This document shows positions 1 through 10,929 of a DNA stretch of 64,000 nucleotides, piece after piece; position 1 is the first letter of the stretch; each line of letters opens with the position of its first letter. Position numbers and translations under genes: made by a program. The notes under the pieces are model-generated. The model made no database searches and had not been told where the DNA came from. It saw only the letters and a list, made by a program, of their open reading frames with translations. Source of the stretch: Bursaphelenchus xylophilus (lineage: Eukaryota > Nematoda > Chromadorea > Rhabditida > Aphelenchoididae). The stretch spans positions 10,354,001 to 10,418,000 of the forward strand of contig CAJFCV020000006.1 of assembly GCA_904066235.2 (NCBI GenBank), in the 5' to 3' direction.

Positions 1-410
1 TTATTTGCCGCACAGTGCGTTAAATCCAATTTTTGATTTTGCACAGTGCAGTTCCAAAAATAGTGCAAAAATTGGAACGCACTGTGCAGGGAAAGTTGAA
101 GTATGAGTTTTCAGAATAGTTGGGGTGAGTCATATAAAATTTTGAAAAAAATTAGTCCTTTTATTTGCCGCACAGTGCGTTAAATCCAATTTTTGATTTT
201 GCACAGTGCAGTTCCAAAAATAGTGCAAAAATTGGAACGCACTGTGCAGGAAAAGTTGAAGTATGAGTTTTCAGAATAGTTGGGGTGAGTCATATAAAAT
301 TTTGAGAAATATTAGCCTTTTTATTTACCGCACAGCGCGTTAGACCCACTTTTTAATTTTGCACAGTGCAGTCCCAAAAATAGTGTAAAAATTGGAACGC
401 ACTGTGCAAT
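1..410. repeat. 160-bp tandem repeat, 2.6 copies, carrying GCAC-N-GTGC palindromes
   Basis: Copies begin at 1, 161 and 321, so the period is 160 bp. Each unit carries three palindromes of the form GCAC-N-GTGC (for example at 10-18, 41-49 and 79-87), separated by AT-rich spacer. The first two copies are almost identical; the third has substitutions and one damaged palindrome (GCACAGCGC). The array probably continues to the left of the window. No coding potential is seen. Confidence 0.9.
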
Positions 411-420
411 TTATTTTTTA

Positions 421-935
421 AGATTTCTCCGGACCGTCGGCAAATCAAAGCCCCCAAAAATTTCCCTAGTCCATGAATTTGCAGGTGCAAAAAAATCGCA
501 AAAAATGGACGACCTTGTTGATTAGTCGTAAAACCCTTCGATCGGACTCAATAAATACCCTTTTCGGCTTCGATTTTAACGACGTTTGCTGCCTGTTTGG
601 GACGCATGGATAATGTGTGAACCCCGGAAAATCGGCGGACCCAGATTTTACTGTGTTTTCGAATGTTTTCCGAGTTTATCGCCCTCTTTTTCGGCCACCG
701 GATTTCCTGGGAATGGGTGGAGAAACCGATTAGAGTGCTATTTAGAAGGCCTTGGGACAACTGCGGCATTTATTGTGTTCATTGTGTGTTCAAATTTGGA
801 AAAAATCAAGGAAATGGAAATAAATTTGTCTTTTTTTCATTTTTAGACACCGAAAAGTACGAAGATTACTGTAATTTCCCTCTCAGAATAAAATTTTTTA
901 AGTTTAAAAACTTTTGCACAGCGTTTTTAATGATT
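421..935. other. Non-coding stretch, nothing recognised
   Basis: Mixed-composition DNA between two palindrome arrays. Short open frames exist on both strands around 548-850 but overlap each other, lack convincing splice signals and resemble no family I know. No tandem structure is obvious. Confidence 0.4.
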
Positions 936-939
936 TTCG

Positions 940-1610
940 TCGACTGCACAGTGCAGAAAATATTTTTTGATTTTCCGCACTGTGCAGACGAGATTTTAGC
1001 TTATTTTGGCGCCCGCACTGTGCAATTACCAATTTGTTATTTTTTGCACCGTGCGGTTTTTATTTTTGTCGCGGATTTTGCACAGTGCGGAAGGTTTTTG
1101 AAACTTTCAGTTTGCACGGTGCAGTTGAACGAAAAGTTTTTTTATTGCACAGTGCAAAGGTCAATTTTTTGCACCGTGCAGTTTTATTTTTGTCGCTGAT
1201 TTTGCACAGTGCAGAAGGTTTTTGAAAGTTTCGGTTTGCACGGTGCAGTCGGACGAAAAGTTTTTTTTATTGCACAGTGCAAACGGTAAATTTTTTATTT
1301 TTCGCACCGTGCGATTTTTATTTTTGCCGCTGATTTTGCACAGTGCAGAAGGTTTTTGAAAGTTTCGGTTTGCACGGTGCAGTCGGACGAAAAGCCTTGC
1401 AATGGCACAGTGCAAAGATCAATTTTTTGTTTTCGCACCGTGCGATTTTTATTTTTGTCGCTGATTTTGCACAGTGCAATCAAAAATGGCTTCTCTTGAG
1501 AATGCACTGTGCACAAAAACCAAGTTTTGTTTTCGCACGGTGCAGTCGACGAATATTGTTTTTGCACAGTGCGAAAAGGTTGTTTTTTGTTTTCTGCACT
1601 GTGCAAAAGC
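940..1610. repeat. Regular array of GCAC-N-GTGC palindromes, ~33-bp spacing, with higher-order repeat
   Basis: About 21 palindromes occur in 670 bp. From about 1205 to 1600 they start near 1205, 1239, 1273, 1305, 1339, 1373, 1406, 1436, 1470, 1505, 1537, 1565 and 1597, a step of 28-35 bp. From 1205 to 1470 the central base follows A, G, A, C, A, G, A, C, A, giving a higher-order unit of about 134 bp. The long open frames across this block come from the repeated motif and are not genes. Confidence 0.9.
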
Positions 1611-1702
1611 AAAGAGAAGCATTTTCTTGCCATTGTATTCAAATTTTATGCCAAGTTCTTGAAGAACCTTGTTTTTCCGGACCCAATAAATCTTTTATTA
1701 TA

Positions 1703-2031
1703 ATTTACGACGGCTTGGCGTCCCACTGGCGGACTTTATTAGCCTCGCGCTTCATTATTCCTCCATCTGGGTTCTTAATTTTGGTTGCGCCACGAACAAT
1801 TATTCCCGGAAAATCACTTCAGACCCCATTCTGTTGTGTTCCGGACTCTCTGGGCTTATTAAAAACAAGAATTTTAAAGGTTTTCTCAGACTTTTTCGCC
1901 AAAAATTGAATATTCTGTCGAGTTTTCGCGCATTTAGCGGTGAAATCTCCATGGCAACTGGTGTCGTGCTCATGCGTTCCACTAATTAGAACAATTTCAG
2001 GCTTAGCTTGTTTTGCGAAAGCCTTTTTCAA
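1703..2031 (-). pseudogene. Possible decayed coding fragment with one in-frame stop
   Basis: Reading the minus strand from about 2031 down to 1703 gives an open frame interrupted only by one TGA near 1827. Base composition is more balanced than in the flanking palindrome arrays. The translation has a protein-like mix of charged and hydrophobic residues, but I do not recognise the family. No clear splice sites bound it. It could be a remnant of a mobile element or gene, or chance. Confidence 0.25.
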
Positions 2032-2049
2032 AAGGCTTTGTTGTTTTCC

Positions 2050-2890
2050 GCACCGTGCGGCCCGATTTTTGGACTATTTTTGGGCTTGCACTGTGCAGTC
2101 GGAAAAAAGTTGATTTTTTTTTTGAAATGTAAACAAAAAATTGAAACGAAATTTGTTCAAGGGGTCAGTAAAATGCTTAAAAAAATTTTTTTATGCTGAT
2201 TAATTTTTTTCCGCACCGTGCAGCCCGATTTTTACACTATTTTTGTCTTTGCACTGTGCAGTCGGAAAAACGATCGCAAAATCGCACTGTGCGGGAAAGA
2301 ATCGGAAAAATTTTTTCAATATGAGTATCAGGGTGAAAATCTGAGTCAGAAAATATAAAAATTATTTTTTGGTTGCACTGTGCAACACGATTTTTCTATT
2401 TTTTTTGCTTCTGCACTGTGCAGTTGGAAAAACGATCACAAAATCGCACTGTGCGGAAAAAATCGGAAAAAATTTTTAAATGTGAGTATCATGGGGAAAA
2501 TCTGAGTCAGAAAATACAAAAAAAATTTCTTGATTGCACTGTGCAACACGATTTTTGCACTATTTTTTGCTTTGCACTGTGCAGTCGGAAAAACGATCGC
2601 AAAATCGCACTGTGCGGGAAAGAATCGGAAAAAATTTTTAGAATATGAGTATCAAGGGGAAATCTGAGTCAGAAAATATAAAAATTATTTCTTGGTTGCG
2701 CTGTGCAACACGATTTTTCCATTATTTTTCCCACTGCACTGTGCAGTTAATGGAACGGCCCAAAAATCGCACTGTGCGGAAAAATATTAACTCAAGAAAT
2801 GTTGTGTAGCAAGTTATCATTCCATACGCGATATTTGTGAGCAGTACAAAACTTTCTTTGTCTTCCAATTTGCACTGTGCAATCTGTTTC
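2050..2890. repeat. ~161-bp tandem array, five units, each with GCAC-N-GTGC palindromes
   Basis: Equivalent palindromes recur near 2050, 2211, 2374, 2535 and 2698 (steps 161-163). A unit has one palindrome followed by CACGATTTTT, a second about 40 bp later and a third about 30 bp after that, then an AT-rich spacer containing AATCTGAGTCAGAAAATA. The last units are degraded and isolated palindromes continue to about 2890. The period matches the 160-bp array at the left edge although the spacer sequence differs. Confidence 0.85.
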
Positions 2891-2930
2891 CCGCGCACAG
2901 TGCGTAAATCATTTTTAATTTGTTTACCCG

Positions 2931-4430
2931 CTTTACTTTTGATTTCCATAACTTTTCGCATTGTTCCAAGATAATTGAGCGTAGTATGACGGGCTTACAA
3001 TAGTCGGGTTTCCCTTTTCTTTTCGGGATTTCCTCGAGTTTCTGGTTGAATGTCTCCGAAGAAAGGGAGACGGTTGCTCATAAAAGGCAAGCCGACGCTA
3101 ATTTCGCTGTGAATCCGTCACATTGACATGCCTTCAGGCACTTCCTCAGGAAGTTTTACTGGAGTTTTGAGGGAATTTTAGCGAGAAAATTGAATTTTGA
3201 GACTTTTTTGAGACTTTCTGAAAAAATGCCCATATCTCAGGGAATTTTATGGTTAGTATCTTGAAATTTGGCACGATTGGAGGATGAGGAATACTGTAAC
3301 ACTGTGACAAAAATTTTTAGAAAACATTGGTTGTATTCTAAAATACGATGCTTTTAATTTTTAAGGTTTCTTAGCAAAAAGTCATCGGATTTTGGTATAT
3401 TCCCTCCGGCAAAATAAAAAAATTATGTCAAAAATATCCTACAGTATCATTATATTGCCTATTTTACAACTTTCTTTCCTTTTTGCGGCCTACAGAACGA
3501 ATTAAAAATTTGGCGGGAATTCAAATTTGAATTTTTTCGAAACCCCCCTCTAAACGCATCTCATTGCAAATATTGTCACGTTAAGGTCATTCCGCTCGAC
3601 TCTTACGTCCTTGATGAATCACATTGAATTAACGTCGCCCCTCTTTTTCCTCTCCCATTTTTTGCGGATGCGCCAAGTTTTTGGGGGATTAGGCTAATTC
3701 CAATGTTGTGTGCCTCGCCCCGAAACGGGATTACGCCCCGCCAAAGACAATCGACTTTCGGTTTGTTTGTGGTCCTGCAGAACGGTTCGGAACGCTGCAA
3801 AATTGCCCCAGGATTTGGGGGCTTTTCTTTTGTTTCAAATATTGAACGTGACGTCAGGTTTGAAGTGGCGGATATTGTATAAATAGTGGCGAATGGAAGC
3901 TCAAACATTGTCACAAGTTGAGTGGAGGGTTGAACTCTGCATTGTCGTGGGCTAAAAGATTTTGGCGGAAAAATCGCAAAAGTTCTCAAAAACGAGAGAT
4001 TTTGGTCGAAAATGCCATAACATTTGACCTAAGGGCATTTGTCAAAAATTGTTGAAAGTGAATTTTACTAGTGGTAGTTAGATTGTATGTGCCAAATTTC
4101 ATCAAGATACGATGGTTTACTATGGAGTTGTAGACTATTTTCTAATATAATGTTCGATCTTTTTTGGGAAATTAAAAAAATGAATATCTTTTGCCTTGAG
4201 GGCATAATTGGAAAAATACTTTGCGGGTTAAGAGCTGATGCATTTGTAGGTCTATATTATAAATTTCATGGTTATCTGACCATCTAGTGATGAGATATCA
4301 CTCTTTTTTTCGAGTTGGAGAAATTCAAAAAAAAAGTTTTTTTTTAATCCTGTAAATAGCACGTATTTTACAAAAATAAGCCAAATGAGAATTTTATAGA
4401 TGCCCTAACCCCTTTCTTGAGTCTTTTTAG
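2931..4430. other. Non-coding stretch; one promoter-like segment, otherwise nothing recognised
   Basis: AT-rich DNA with no coding exon I can support. Open frames around 3600-3990 lie on a GC-richer block that also holds a CRE-like site and a TATA box, so this block looks more like a regulatory region than a gene. Pieces around 4090 resemble generic nematode dispersed repeat. Confidence 0.4.
3849..3886 (+). promoter_or_regulatory. CRE-like palindrome and TATA box
   Basis: TGACGTCA, a perfect CREB/ATF-type site, is at 3849-3856, and TATAAATAG, a strong TATA box for the plus strand, is at 3878-3886. The 22-bp spacing is typical of a core promoter. The only downstream plus-strand coding candidate is a weak terminal-exon-like segment at 4432-4568, so what this promoter would drive is unclear. 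Confidence 0.35.
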
Positions 4431-4431
4431 G

Positions 4432-4568
4432 TATACCTCGACCTTGTTTTAGCCATTCATGCACTCAAAAACTTACTTTTCGTCGAATTTCCGGCCCATT
4501 TCAGAATGTTTGACGACAAACCCCTCTCCCCGGAGGACTTTTACGACTTTCTGAACCGCAACCTCTAA
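4432..4568 (+). CDS. Possible orphan terminal exon of an unknown protein
   Basis: A TTTTTAG acceptor precedes 4432. The frame is then open to a TAA at 4566-4568 and ends in a hydrophilic tail, with FDDKPLSPEDFYDFL visible near the end. A second acceptor-like TTTCAG at about 4500 would give a shorter exon starting just before an ATG. No upstream exon was identified, although a TATA box lies about 550 bp upstream. I do not recognise the product. It may be a small gene, a pseudogene end or chance. Confidence 0.22.
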
Positions 4569-4779
4569 TTGCCACTCGTTTAAATGGCCCTAATTGGGTC
4601 ATAAACGCCAAGGTCGAGATGGCGTGACCCCGGGAATTAATGCGATATTCTTGCGACTGACTTGTCCAATCATTCTTCTTTCTTGGTTGGGTTTGGAGGG
4701 TATCGCGGGTGTAATGAGGGATGACAAATCGGATTTGGACCTTGGCCGGCTTTGTTTTTTGCGGTTAGTCGAGATTTGG

Positions 4780-5312
4780 GGGGTTTGCACGGTGCGGTCA
4801 AAATTAAAGTTACTTTGGTTTATAAAGCAAGTGTTATAATGCTTTATTCGGTGGTTGCAAATGTAACAGACACTAGTAGCTTCGTTGTTTTCGTTTTTGT
4901 TTGATTTGCCTTGCGGCGATCTTTCCGTACTGTGCAATTTTCAAAAATCCGCACTGTGCGTCAAAAATTGAACTTACTGTAGTTTAAAAAATAGCGTTAG
5001 TGGAGCAGTTATAGTCTATTGTAATTGTATTAGACACTAGTAGCTTCGTTATTTTCGGTTTTGTTTAATTTGCCTTGCGGCGACCTTTCCGCACCGTGCA
5101 ATTTTCAAAAATCTGCACTGTGCGTCAAAAATTTAACTTACTGTAGCTGAACAAATACGCTTTGTATAGCAAGTATAGTTAATTGTAATTGTAGTAGACT
5201 CTATTAGATTATGTTTTATTCATTTTGTTTATTTTCCCCTGCGGCGATATTTCCGCACTGTGCAATTTTCAAAAATCCGCACTGTGCGGTGATTTCTCGA
5301 AACTGCACAGTG
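4780..5312. repeat. ~163-bp tandem repeat, three units, with paired GCAC-N-GTGC palindromes
   Basis: The string GACACTAGTAGCTTCGTT recurs at about 4869 and 5033, and a GCGGCGA..TTCCGCAC block recurs near 4910, 5075 and 5235. Each unit has two palindromes about 25 bp apart, one of them sometimes mutated (GTACTGTGC). The period is close to the 160-161-bp arrays farther left. Confidence 0.8.
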
Positions 5313-7365
5313 CAATCGAAAAAATGGTTGGCTATAAAAATTCTCAATCAAAAACAACTCCGTCCCGGTCATTTTAGATGTAATCTCGGTGCGTTTTCGG
5401 CGGCATTCAACAAGATATTGCACTAGATCATCAAAAACAACTCGAATCGGCCATAAACTGGTCGGCGCTGACTCAATCCGCCTGCCAGTCAATCGGTTCG
5501 CTCTCAATTCCCATTCTGATTGTATTAGGAATAGGGCCGGGGCGCGCGACACACGAACCAGGGGGAGAGGAAGCGAGGAAAGGGCCGAAACCGCCGCCCG
5601 TTTCAACGAAAACACAGCGCTCTTCATCATATAGCTTTCGGTGCGCAAATCAGTGGTGCGTTCGGTCCACCAAGGCCCCGCCGAGAGCGGAGACTATAAC
5701 CGAGTCCGCTTTCGGTCCGCTATGTTCGCAATGGGCGACCGATTTTCCGCGCCGCGCGCCACGGAAATGGGGCGAGGAAAATATCGGCCTGGTCACTTGA
5801 AGGGATCTTTTTTTGGGATGGGCCCTGCAGATGGCCAAGAAAAGGAGGAAAAGCGCCCCCCTCTTCCTCTCGCCTTTCTGCATCTCCCCCCGCCCTTTCT
5901 TTGCCCCCTCTCTTTGTGGACTTGCGGGTCCGAAATTTGCTTCGAATTTTGCGGCCTTGCGTACAACCGCAAAACCTCGGACACGCCGTTAATTTGCACT
6001 ACAACTCAGTGGGTTTTTGCCTATATTCGGCTTGATTTGGGCAAAAAATTTTTGGGCTGGGTTTGGCTAGTTTTAGATGACCTTATTTTACCCTATGGTC
6101 GAGATTTTTTAATCCAATTTTTTTGATATTTTTTCAATTATCAAATAGAAATGAATGATGGTATTGGGTACTATGAGACATGGGCTTTTCAGCCATTTTT
6201 GTTTTGGATTTTAATTTGGCCCCTGAGGCAAGATATGAATGCTTTAAATCAACCTTGTTTTACCCTATGGTCGAGATTTTTTAATCCAATTTTTTGATAT
6301 TTTTTAATTATCAAATAGAAATGATTGATGGTATTAGATACTATGAGACATGGGCTTTTCAGCCATTTTTGTTTTGGATTTTAATTTGGCCCCTGAGGCA
6401 AGATATGAACGGTTTAAGTTGACCTTGTTTTTAAAAAACTGATTTTTTTAAAATAATTTTTAAAGGTGTACGTAAAGATTAATTAGTCTAGTTTTTTGTC
6501 GAGTTACAGTATTTTTGATACTCTTTTCAATTTGATTTACGAAAATTTATTTCATTTTGCTGAAGAGTCTTTTCAAATTTTCCAAGTTTTCAAAAATTTT
6601 TTTTACCCTAAATTTATAAGCGATTTTTTAAACCTATAGGGTCTTCGTTACTATCCTAACTACTGCCAACTATTGCTCTTTAATTGGCAAAATTTTTAGG
6701 TTGCTAATTATTCCCTCCGGGAATTTATCAGCAAATAAATTTGGGGGGTTTCTTCTAAAAGTAGGGTGACTTCAAACGGCTATTGCTCATTCAGTTTACT
6801 ATATACTTTTACAAATTTTTATATGATAGAAGACTAAGTCATCATCTCTTCAACGCGATATAAAACAAATTTCTAGCCCATCCAGTTTTTGAGAAATTGA
6901 TAAAATTCTAAAATCCGAGATTTCTCAATTTTCCGCACTGTACACTCAAAAAATCTCTGCGATTTTGAATAAATTTGCACTTGTTTTAGTTTGGACAGCT
7001 ATTTGTAGCTACGAACATGTCTTCGTATGTTCATTTTTGTTCGCCTAAACTCGTCTGGCATGCATTTTCGACCGAATTCGGGCGGCTTTTCGGTGCCCTT
7101 CCCTTCTTCTTCCAATTCTCTCAATGGATTTTCATGTCCGCTGGAGTTGGGCCAACTTCTTCCTCGCCGGGGCCGGAAGGCATTTTTGCGCGCCTTTGTC
7201 GCGCCACAATTCCATTATCCCTCCGGTGCCGCTTTCTTAATGCGCTTATCGCTTTTTCGCATGTTCTGGCATTTTTCTGCCGGTTTTTTCGAACAGATTA
7301 TGATTCAATTTACGTGATTAGTCTTTTTAGACATTCACCAGTTCATTAGTATGTTATTAAAGCGA
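5313..7365. other. Intergenic DNA, no supported gene
   Basis: 5390-5960 is GC-richer with several overlapping open frames on both strands; none has splice signals or similarity I can recognise. 6430-7000 is AT-rich. 7017-7350 again has overlapping frames without a credible exon structure. The only clear structure is the direct duplication at 6085-6428. Confidence 0.4.
6085..6428. repeat. Direct duplication, 172-bp unit, two copies
   Basis: The phrase CCCTATGGTCGAGATTTTTT occurs at 6091 and again at 6263. The following ~165 bp, including GACATGGGCTTTTCAGCC, is nearly identical in both copies. It is a simple tandem duplication of AT-rich DNA with no coding content. Confidence 0.9.
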
Positions 7366-7369
7366 CGGC

Positions 7370-8060
7370 CAAAACGCACAGTGCGGTTTGGATTAGTCTT
7401 TGACCGCACCGTGCATCCAAAAATTTTTTTTTTTTTATGCACCGTGCAGCGGAAAAAAATGAAAAATAGATTGCACGGTGCAGAGCATTTTTTGTCGCGC
7501 GACAAATGCACAGTGCCGCCGAATTTTTTGCTTTTTTCTGCACCGTGCAGCGAAAAAAATGAAAAAACGAATAGCACCGTGCAAAATTTTGTTGACTGCA
7601 CAGTGCAGGGCATTGTTTGTCGCGCGACAAATGAAAATGCACAGTGCAATCAACATTTTTCCCATGCGCACAGTGCATTTTTTAGTTTTTTTTTCTCTGC
7701 ACCGTGCAGATTTGAAATTGTTACGCGCCGCACCGTGCATTGTCCAAAAATTTGTCGCGCGAGTTGGAATGCACAGTGCAGTCAAAATAATTTTCAATAC
7801 GCACAGTGCATTTTTTATTTTTTTTTGTCGCACCGTGCAGATTTAATATTTCTTTCCGGCTGCACCGTGCAGTGTCCAAAAATTTGTCGCGCGAGTTCGA
7901 ATGCACAGTGCAGTCAAAATTTTTTCCATACGCACAGTGCATTTTTTATTTTTTTTTGTCTGCACCGTGCAGATTTGAAATTTTTTCTCTGCACCGTGCA
8001 GTTTCGGGTTTTTATTTTTGCACTGTGCAGACCTCCAAAGAATTTTTTGCACTGTGCAGA
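7370..8060. repeat. Dense GCAC-N-GTGC array mixed with TTGTCGCGCGACAA palindromes
   Basis: About 22 palindromes are spaced roughly 30-40 bp apart (for example near 7376, 7405, 7439, 7474, 7508, 7540, 7573, 7598 and on to 8049). A second palindrome, TTGTCGCGCGACAA, is intact near 7492 and 7617 and half-intact near 7750 and 7882. From 7640 to 7990 a ~131-bp unit repeats about three times. An 867-bp open frame through this block results from the motif lacking stop codons and is not taken as a gene. Confidence 0.9.
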
Positions 8061-10250
8061 CCTCCTAAATACCTCCAAAAACACGATTGTTTTGCTTCCA
8101 GGAGCCCTTTACTCATCCCCGAACCTTTACAATAACCTTTTGGAGCCCCCAAAAAACCGCGTCGCTCGGCCCAAATTGATGAGTGTTTGGGGCCTCGGAA
8201 CACCCGGGAGAGATTGATTTTTTATGATCGGCGCCTAAAACAAAGTGTCCAGGTGCGAAGGAAGGGAGGGCTCGTCGTTTCGATTCGGCCCTCGGCCTGC
8301 CCGACACTCCTGGACAATCGTTTCGGGATGATTAATCGGATCGAGGAGAGCGGCATGGACAAGTGATTTGATCACGATTATCCACCTGATTTTTGCTGGA
8401 TTATAAGTGGAATAGACGTTATAGGCCACGAGGATTTGATTTAGAGGCCACAAATCGAATTTTTATCGGGTTTTTGGGAGAGTTTTTGACCTAAAATCCA
8501 TAAAAATCACCATTTTTGGCGGAATTTTGAAAATTTTTGCCAAAAATGGAGGTTTAAATTAAATTTAAATAGGTTTATTTGCAATTTTGGGCAATTTGTC
8601 ATATGTAAATCCAAATTTTTATTGTAATTTACATCAATTTTTTGATCTAAAATACGAAATTTATTTTTTGAAATTTTCAAAATTTTTACTTGAAATACGT
8701 TGTAAATGACTTTTACTGCTTGAAAAATACTCCATTAATTTTCAACCCTCTTAAAATCGCTTTAAAATCAGATTTTTCATTAAAAATGACCTTATTTTAG
8801 CCAAAAATCAAATTTTTCCGAAAATTTCTCAGTTTTAATCCCGTTTTTCCCCCAAGATTTTTTTGCTAATACCACTGAGTCAATGGTCAGTCGTTTTGAC
8901 ATTACTTTTTACATATACTCCTCAACCTTTTTTTCCACCTGCCCGATCAATTAAGCGGATCGAATGTCACGCTCAACCAAAAAAAAATGGAAGCGACGTC
9001 TTCTCTCTCTGCTCTCGTTTCCGATCTTCACGGCCCCAGGTACGTGAATGCCCGAGGGCAGAGTCGCGAAATGACGTGAAACTTGCGGGCTTTGTTTGGG
9101 TTTCGGGGGGCGCGACGGAAGTGAAATACGATTTACGGCCGACATCCGATATCCCAGCCCCTCCGGGGATTCGGCTCACTCAACTTGGGGATTTTTTAAA
9201 AAATGCGATTTTTTGGAAAAAATTTGAAAAATTTTGCCGTTCTTGGACTCGAAATCACTGATAATGAAAGGATATTGGGTTTAGACTAGTTGTCGGATCG
9301 AATTACAGCCAGATCACATCGGTTTTCAGCCAAAACATCTGTTTTCCACCTTGTTTTAGAGGTTTTTGGTGGTTTTTGCTATTTTTACCTGCTTTAAATT
9401 TGATTTCCCCTTAGGCAATGGTGTTGAGAAGCAAGATAATGCCGTAAGGTTTATTTCTATACCCAAAAGATTCGTCTAACCACCTGTTTTAGCCCGAAAA
9501 CACCCATTTCTCACCTTATTTTAGGCGTTTTCCCCGGTTTTTTCGATTTTCTCGAATCAAAAATGATTTTCCCCTAATTCAATGGTCTCCTAAACATGTC
9601 ATAGAGCTTTGAGAACTTGTTTGAAGTCGTCATTACCCTGTAGACATCAAAATATTTACGAAAATTTGAGATTTTTGCAAATTTCTCACGATTTTTGTCC
9701 AAAGATAATCGTTTCCCGACCGCCCGCCTCAAAATAGGCATTCAAAGGAACTCGAGCCGTATTGTACTAGCCTCCAAACATCATTTATTGAGCCACGTTA
9801 TGGGGAATCCCATAAAATCCGACGGATTTTATTGCCGCCCAATAAAAGTTGGACTTTGGAAAAAAAACTTTCAAAACACAATTGCTAGGTAACCTGCAGG
9901 TAGCGGAGAGGCAACGAATTTTAGGTAATCGAATCTATATTTATTTAACAATCGTTAGCATGCTATATCGTATTTTAAATCATAGTTTTTGAGACCTTCA
10001 TTTACATCAGCATGGGTAATATAAATTGATGATTTTTTTGCATATTTTTTTGAATCATTTTCCGAAATACGTATTTTACCAATAACCAAGTCCTATTGGA
10101 ACTGTGTCGTCGTACTTTTGAATTTGTAGAATCGTAAATTCGACTACAGTAAGCAAAATTCAAAAATTAGTCATCAAAATTTAAGTCTTTTAAAAATAAG
10201 ACAACGCGTAGGATTTATGAAAATCTGTTTTTATATTCGATATCAGCGAG
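8061..10250. other. Intergenic DNA, no supported gene
   Basis: Mostly AT-rich. A GC-richer patch at 8950-9180 has an open frame and a GTACGTG donor-like site, but no acceptor-bounded exon I can defend. Weak repeats containing CACCTTGTTTTAG or CACCTTATTTTAG lie at 9345-9530. Nothing else is recognised. Confidence 0.4.
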
Positions 10251-10299
10251 GAATGAACTTTACTTTGGAATATTACTCATTCCAAATCATTCCCTCAAT

Positions 10300-10925
10300 T
10301 TCCAGATATGAGTATATTATCCATGTCTACTACAATATCCATTTGCCCCAAAAATTTTTCCCAATTTCAAAATTCGTTTTCATATATGATATTGGTATGA
10401 AATGGGCTTTCTTTTAAGGTAAGGCCCATTTCTTAGCTCCAGCCCATCTTTCAGATATGAGTATATTATCCATGCCTACTACAATATCCATTTGTCCCAA
10501 GATTTTTCTCCGGTTTCAAAATTCGTTTTCATATATGATATTGGTATGAAATGAGTGTTCTTTTGAGGTATCGCTCATTTCTCAGCTCTAGCCCATCTTC
10601 CAGATATGACTATATTATCCATGTCTACTACAATATCCAAATGTCCTAAAATTTTTCGTAGTTTTAAAAAATCTTTTACACCTTTAAGATCAGTCAAAAA
10701 TAGCCTTTCATTTGAGGTATCACTCATGTTTCAACGCTTCTTTTTCTCCGAGATATCGCTATATTATCCATGTCTACTACAATATCCATTTGTCCCACAT
10801 TTTTTCACAGTTTTAAAAAATCTTTCACACCTTCGAGATAGTCCAAAAATAGCCTTTCATTTGAGGTATCACTCATGTTTCAACGCTTCTTTTTCCCCGA
10901 GATATCACTATATTTTCCATGACGA
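10300..10925. repeat. 149-bp tandem repeat, five copies, with a TATTATCCATG motif
   Basis: The motif GATAT-N3-TATATTATCCATG begins near 10305, 10454, 10603, 10752 and 10901, a constant 149-bp step. It is usually followed by TCTACTACAATATCC. The spacers diverge into two subtypes, the first two to three copies versus the last three. The same ATTATCCATGAC core reappears in introns of several genes in the window. Confidence 0.9.
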
Positions 10926-10929
10926 GTGC

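Noticed and set aside
1..2890. CRISPR array
   Set aside because: Regular short repeats are present, but the units are 9-bp palindromes with similar, not unique, spacers, no cas genes exist, and the genome is clearly eukaryotic.
3603..3989. Minus-strand frame of 128 codons
   Set aside because: It overlaps the CRE/TATA segment, has no splice or start context, no recognisable domain, and GC-rich blocks here give chance frames.
7351..8217. 867-bp plus-strand open frame (288 codons)
   Set aside because: It coincides with the GCAC-N-GTGC array. The translation is a low-complexity repeat of the motif, and overlapping frames on both strands are open for the same reason.
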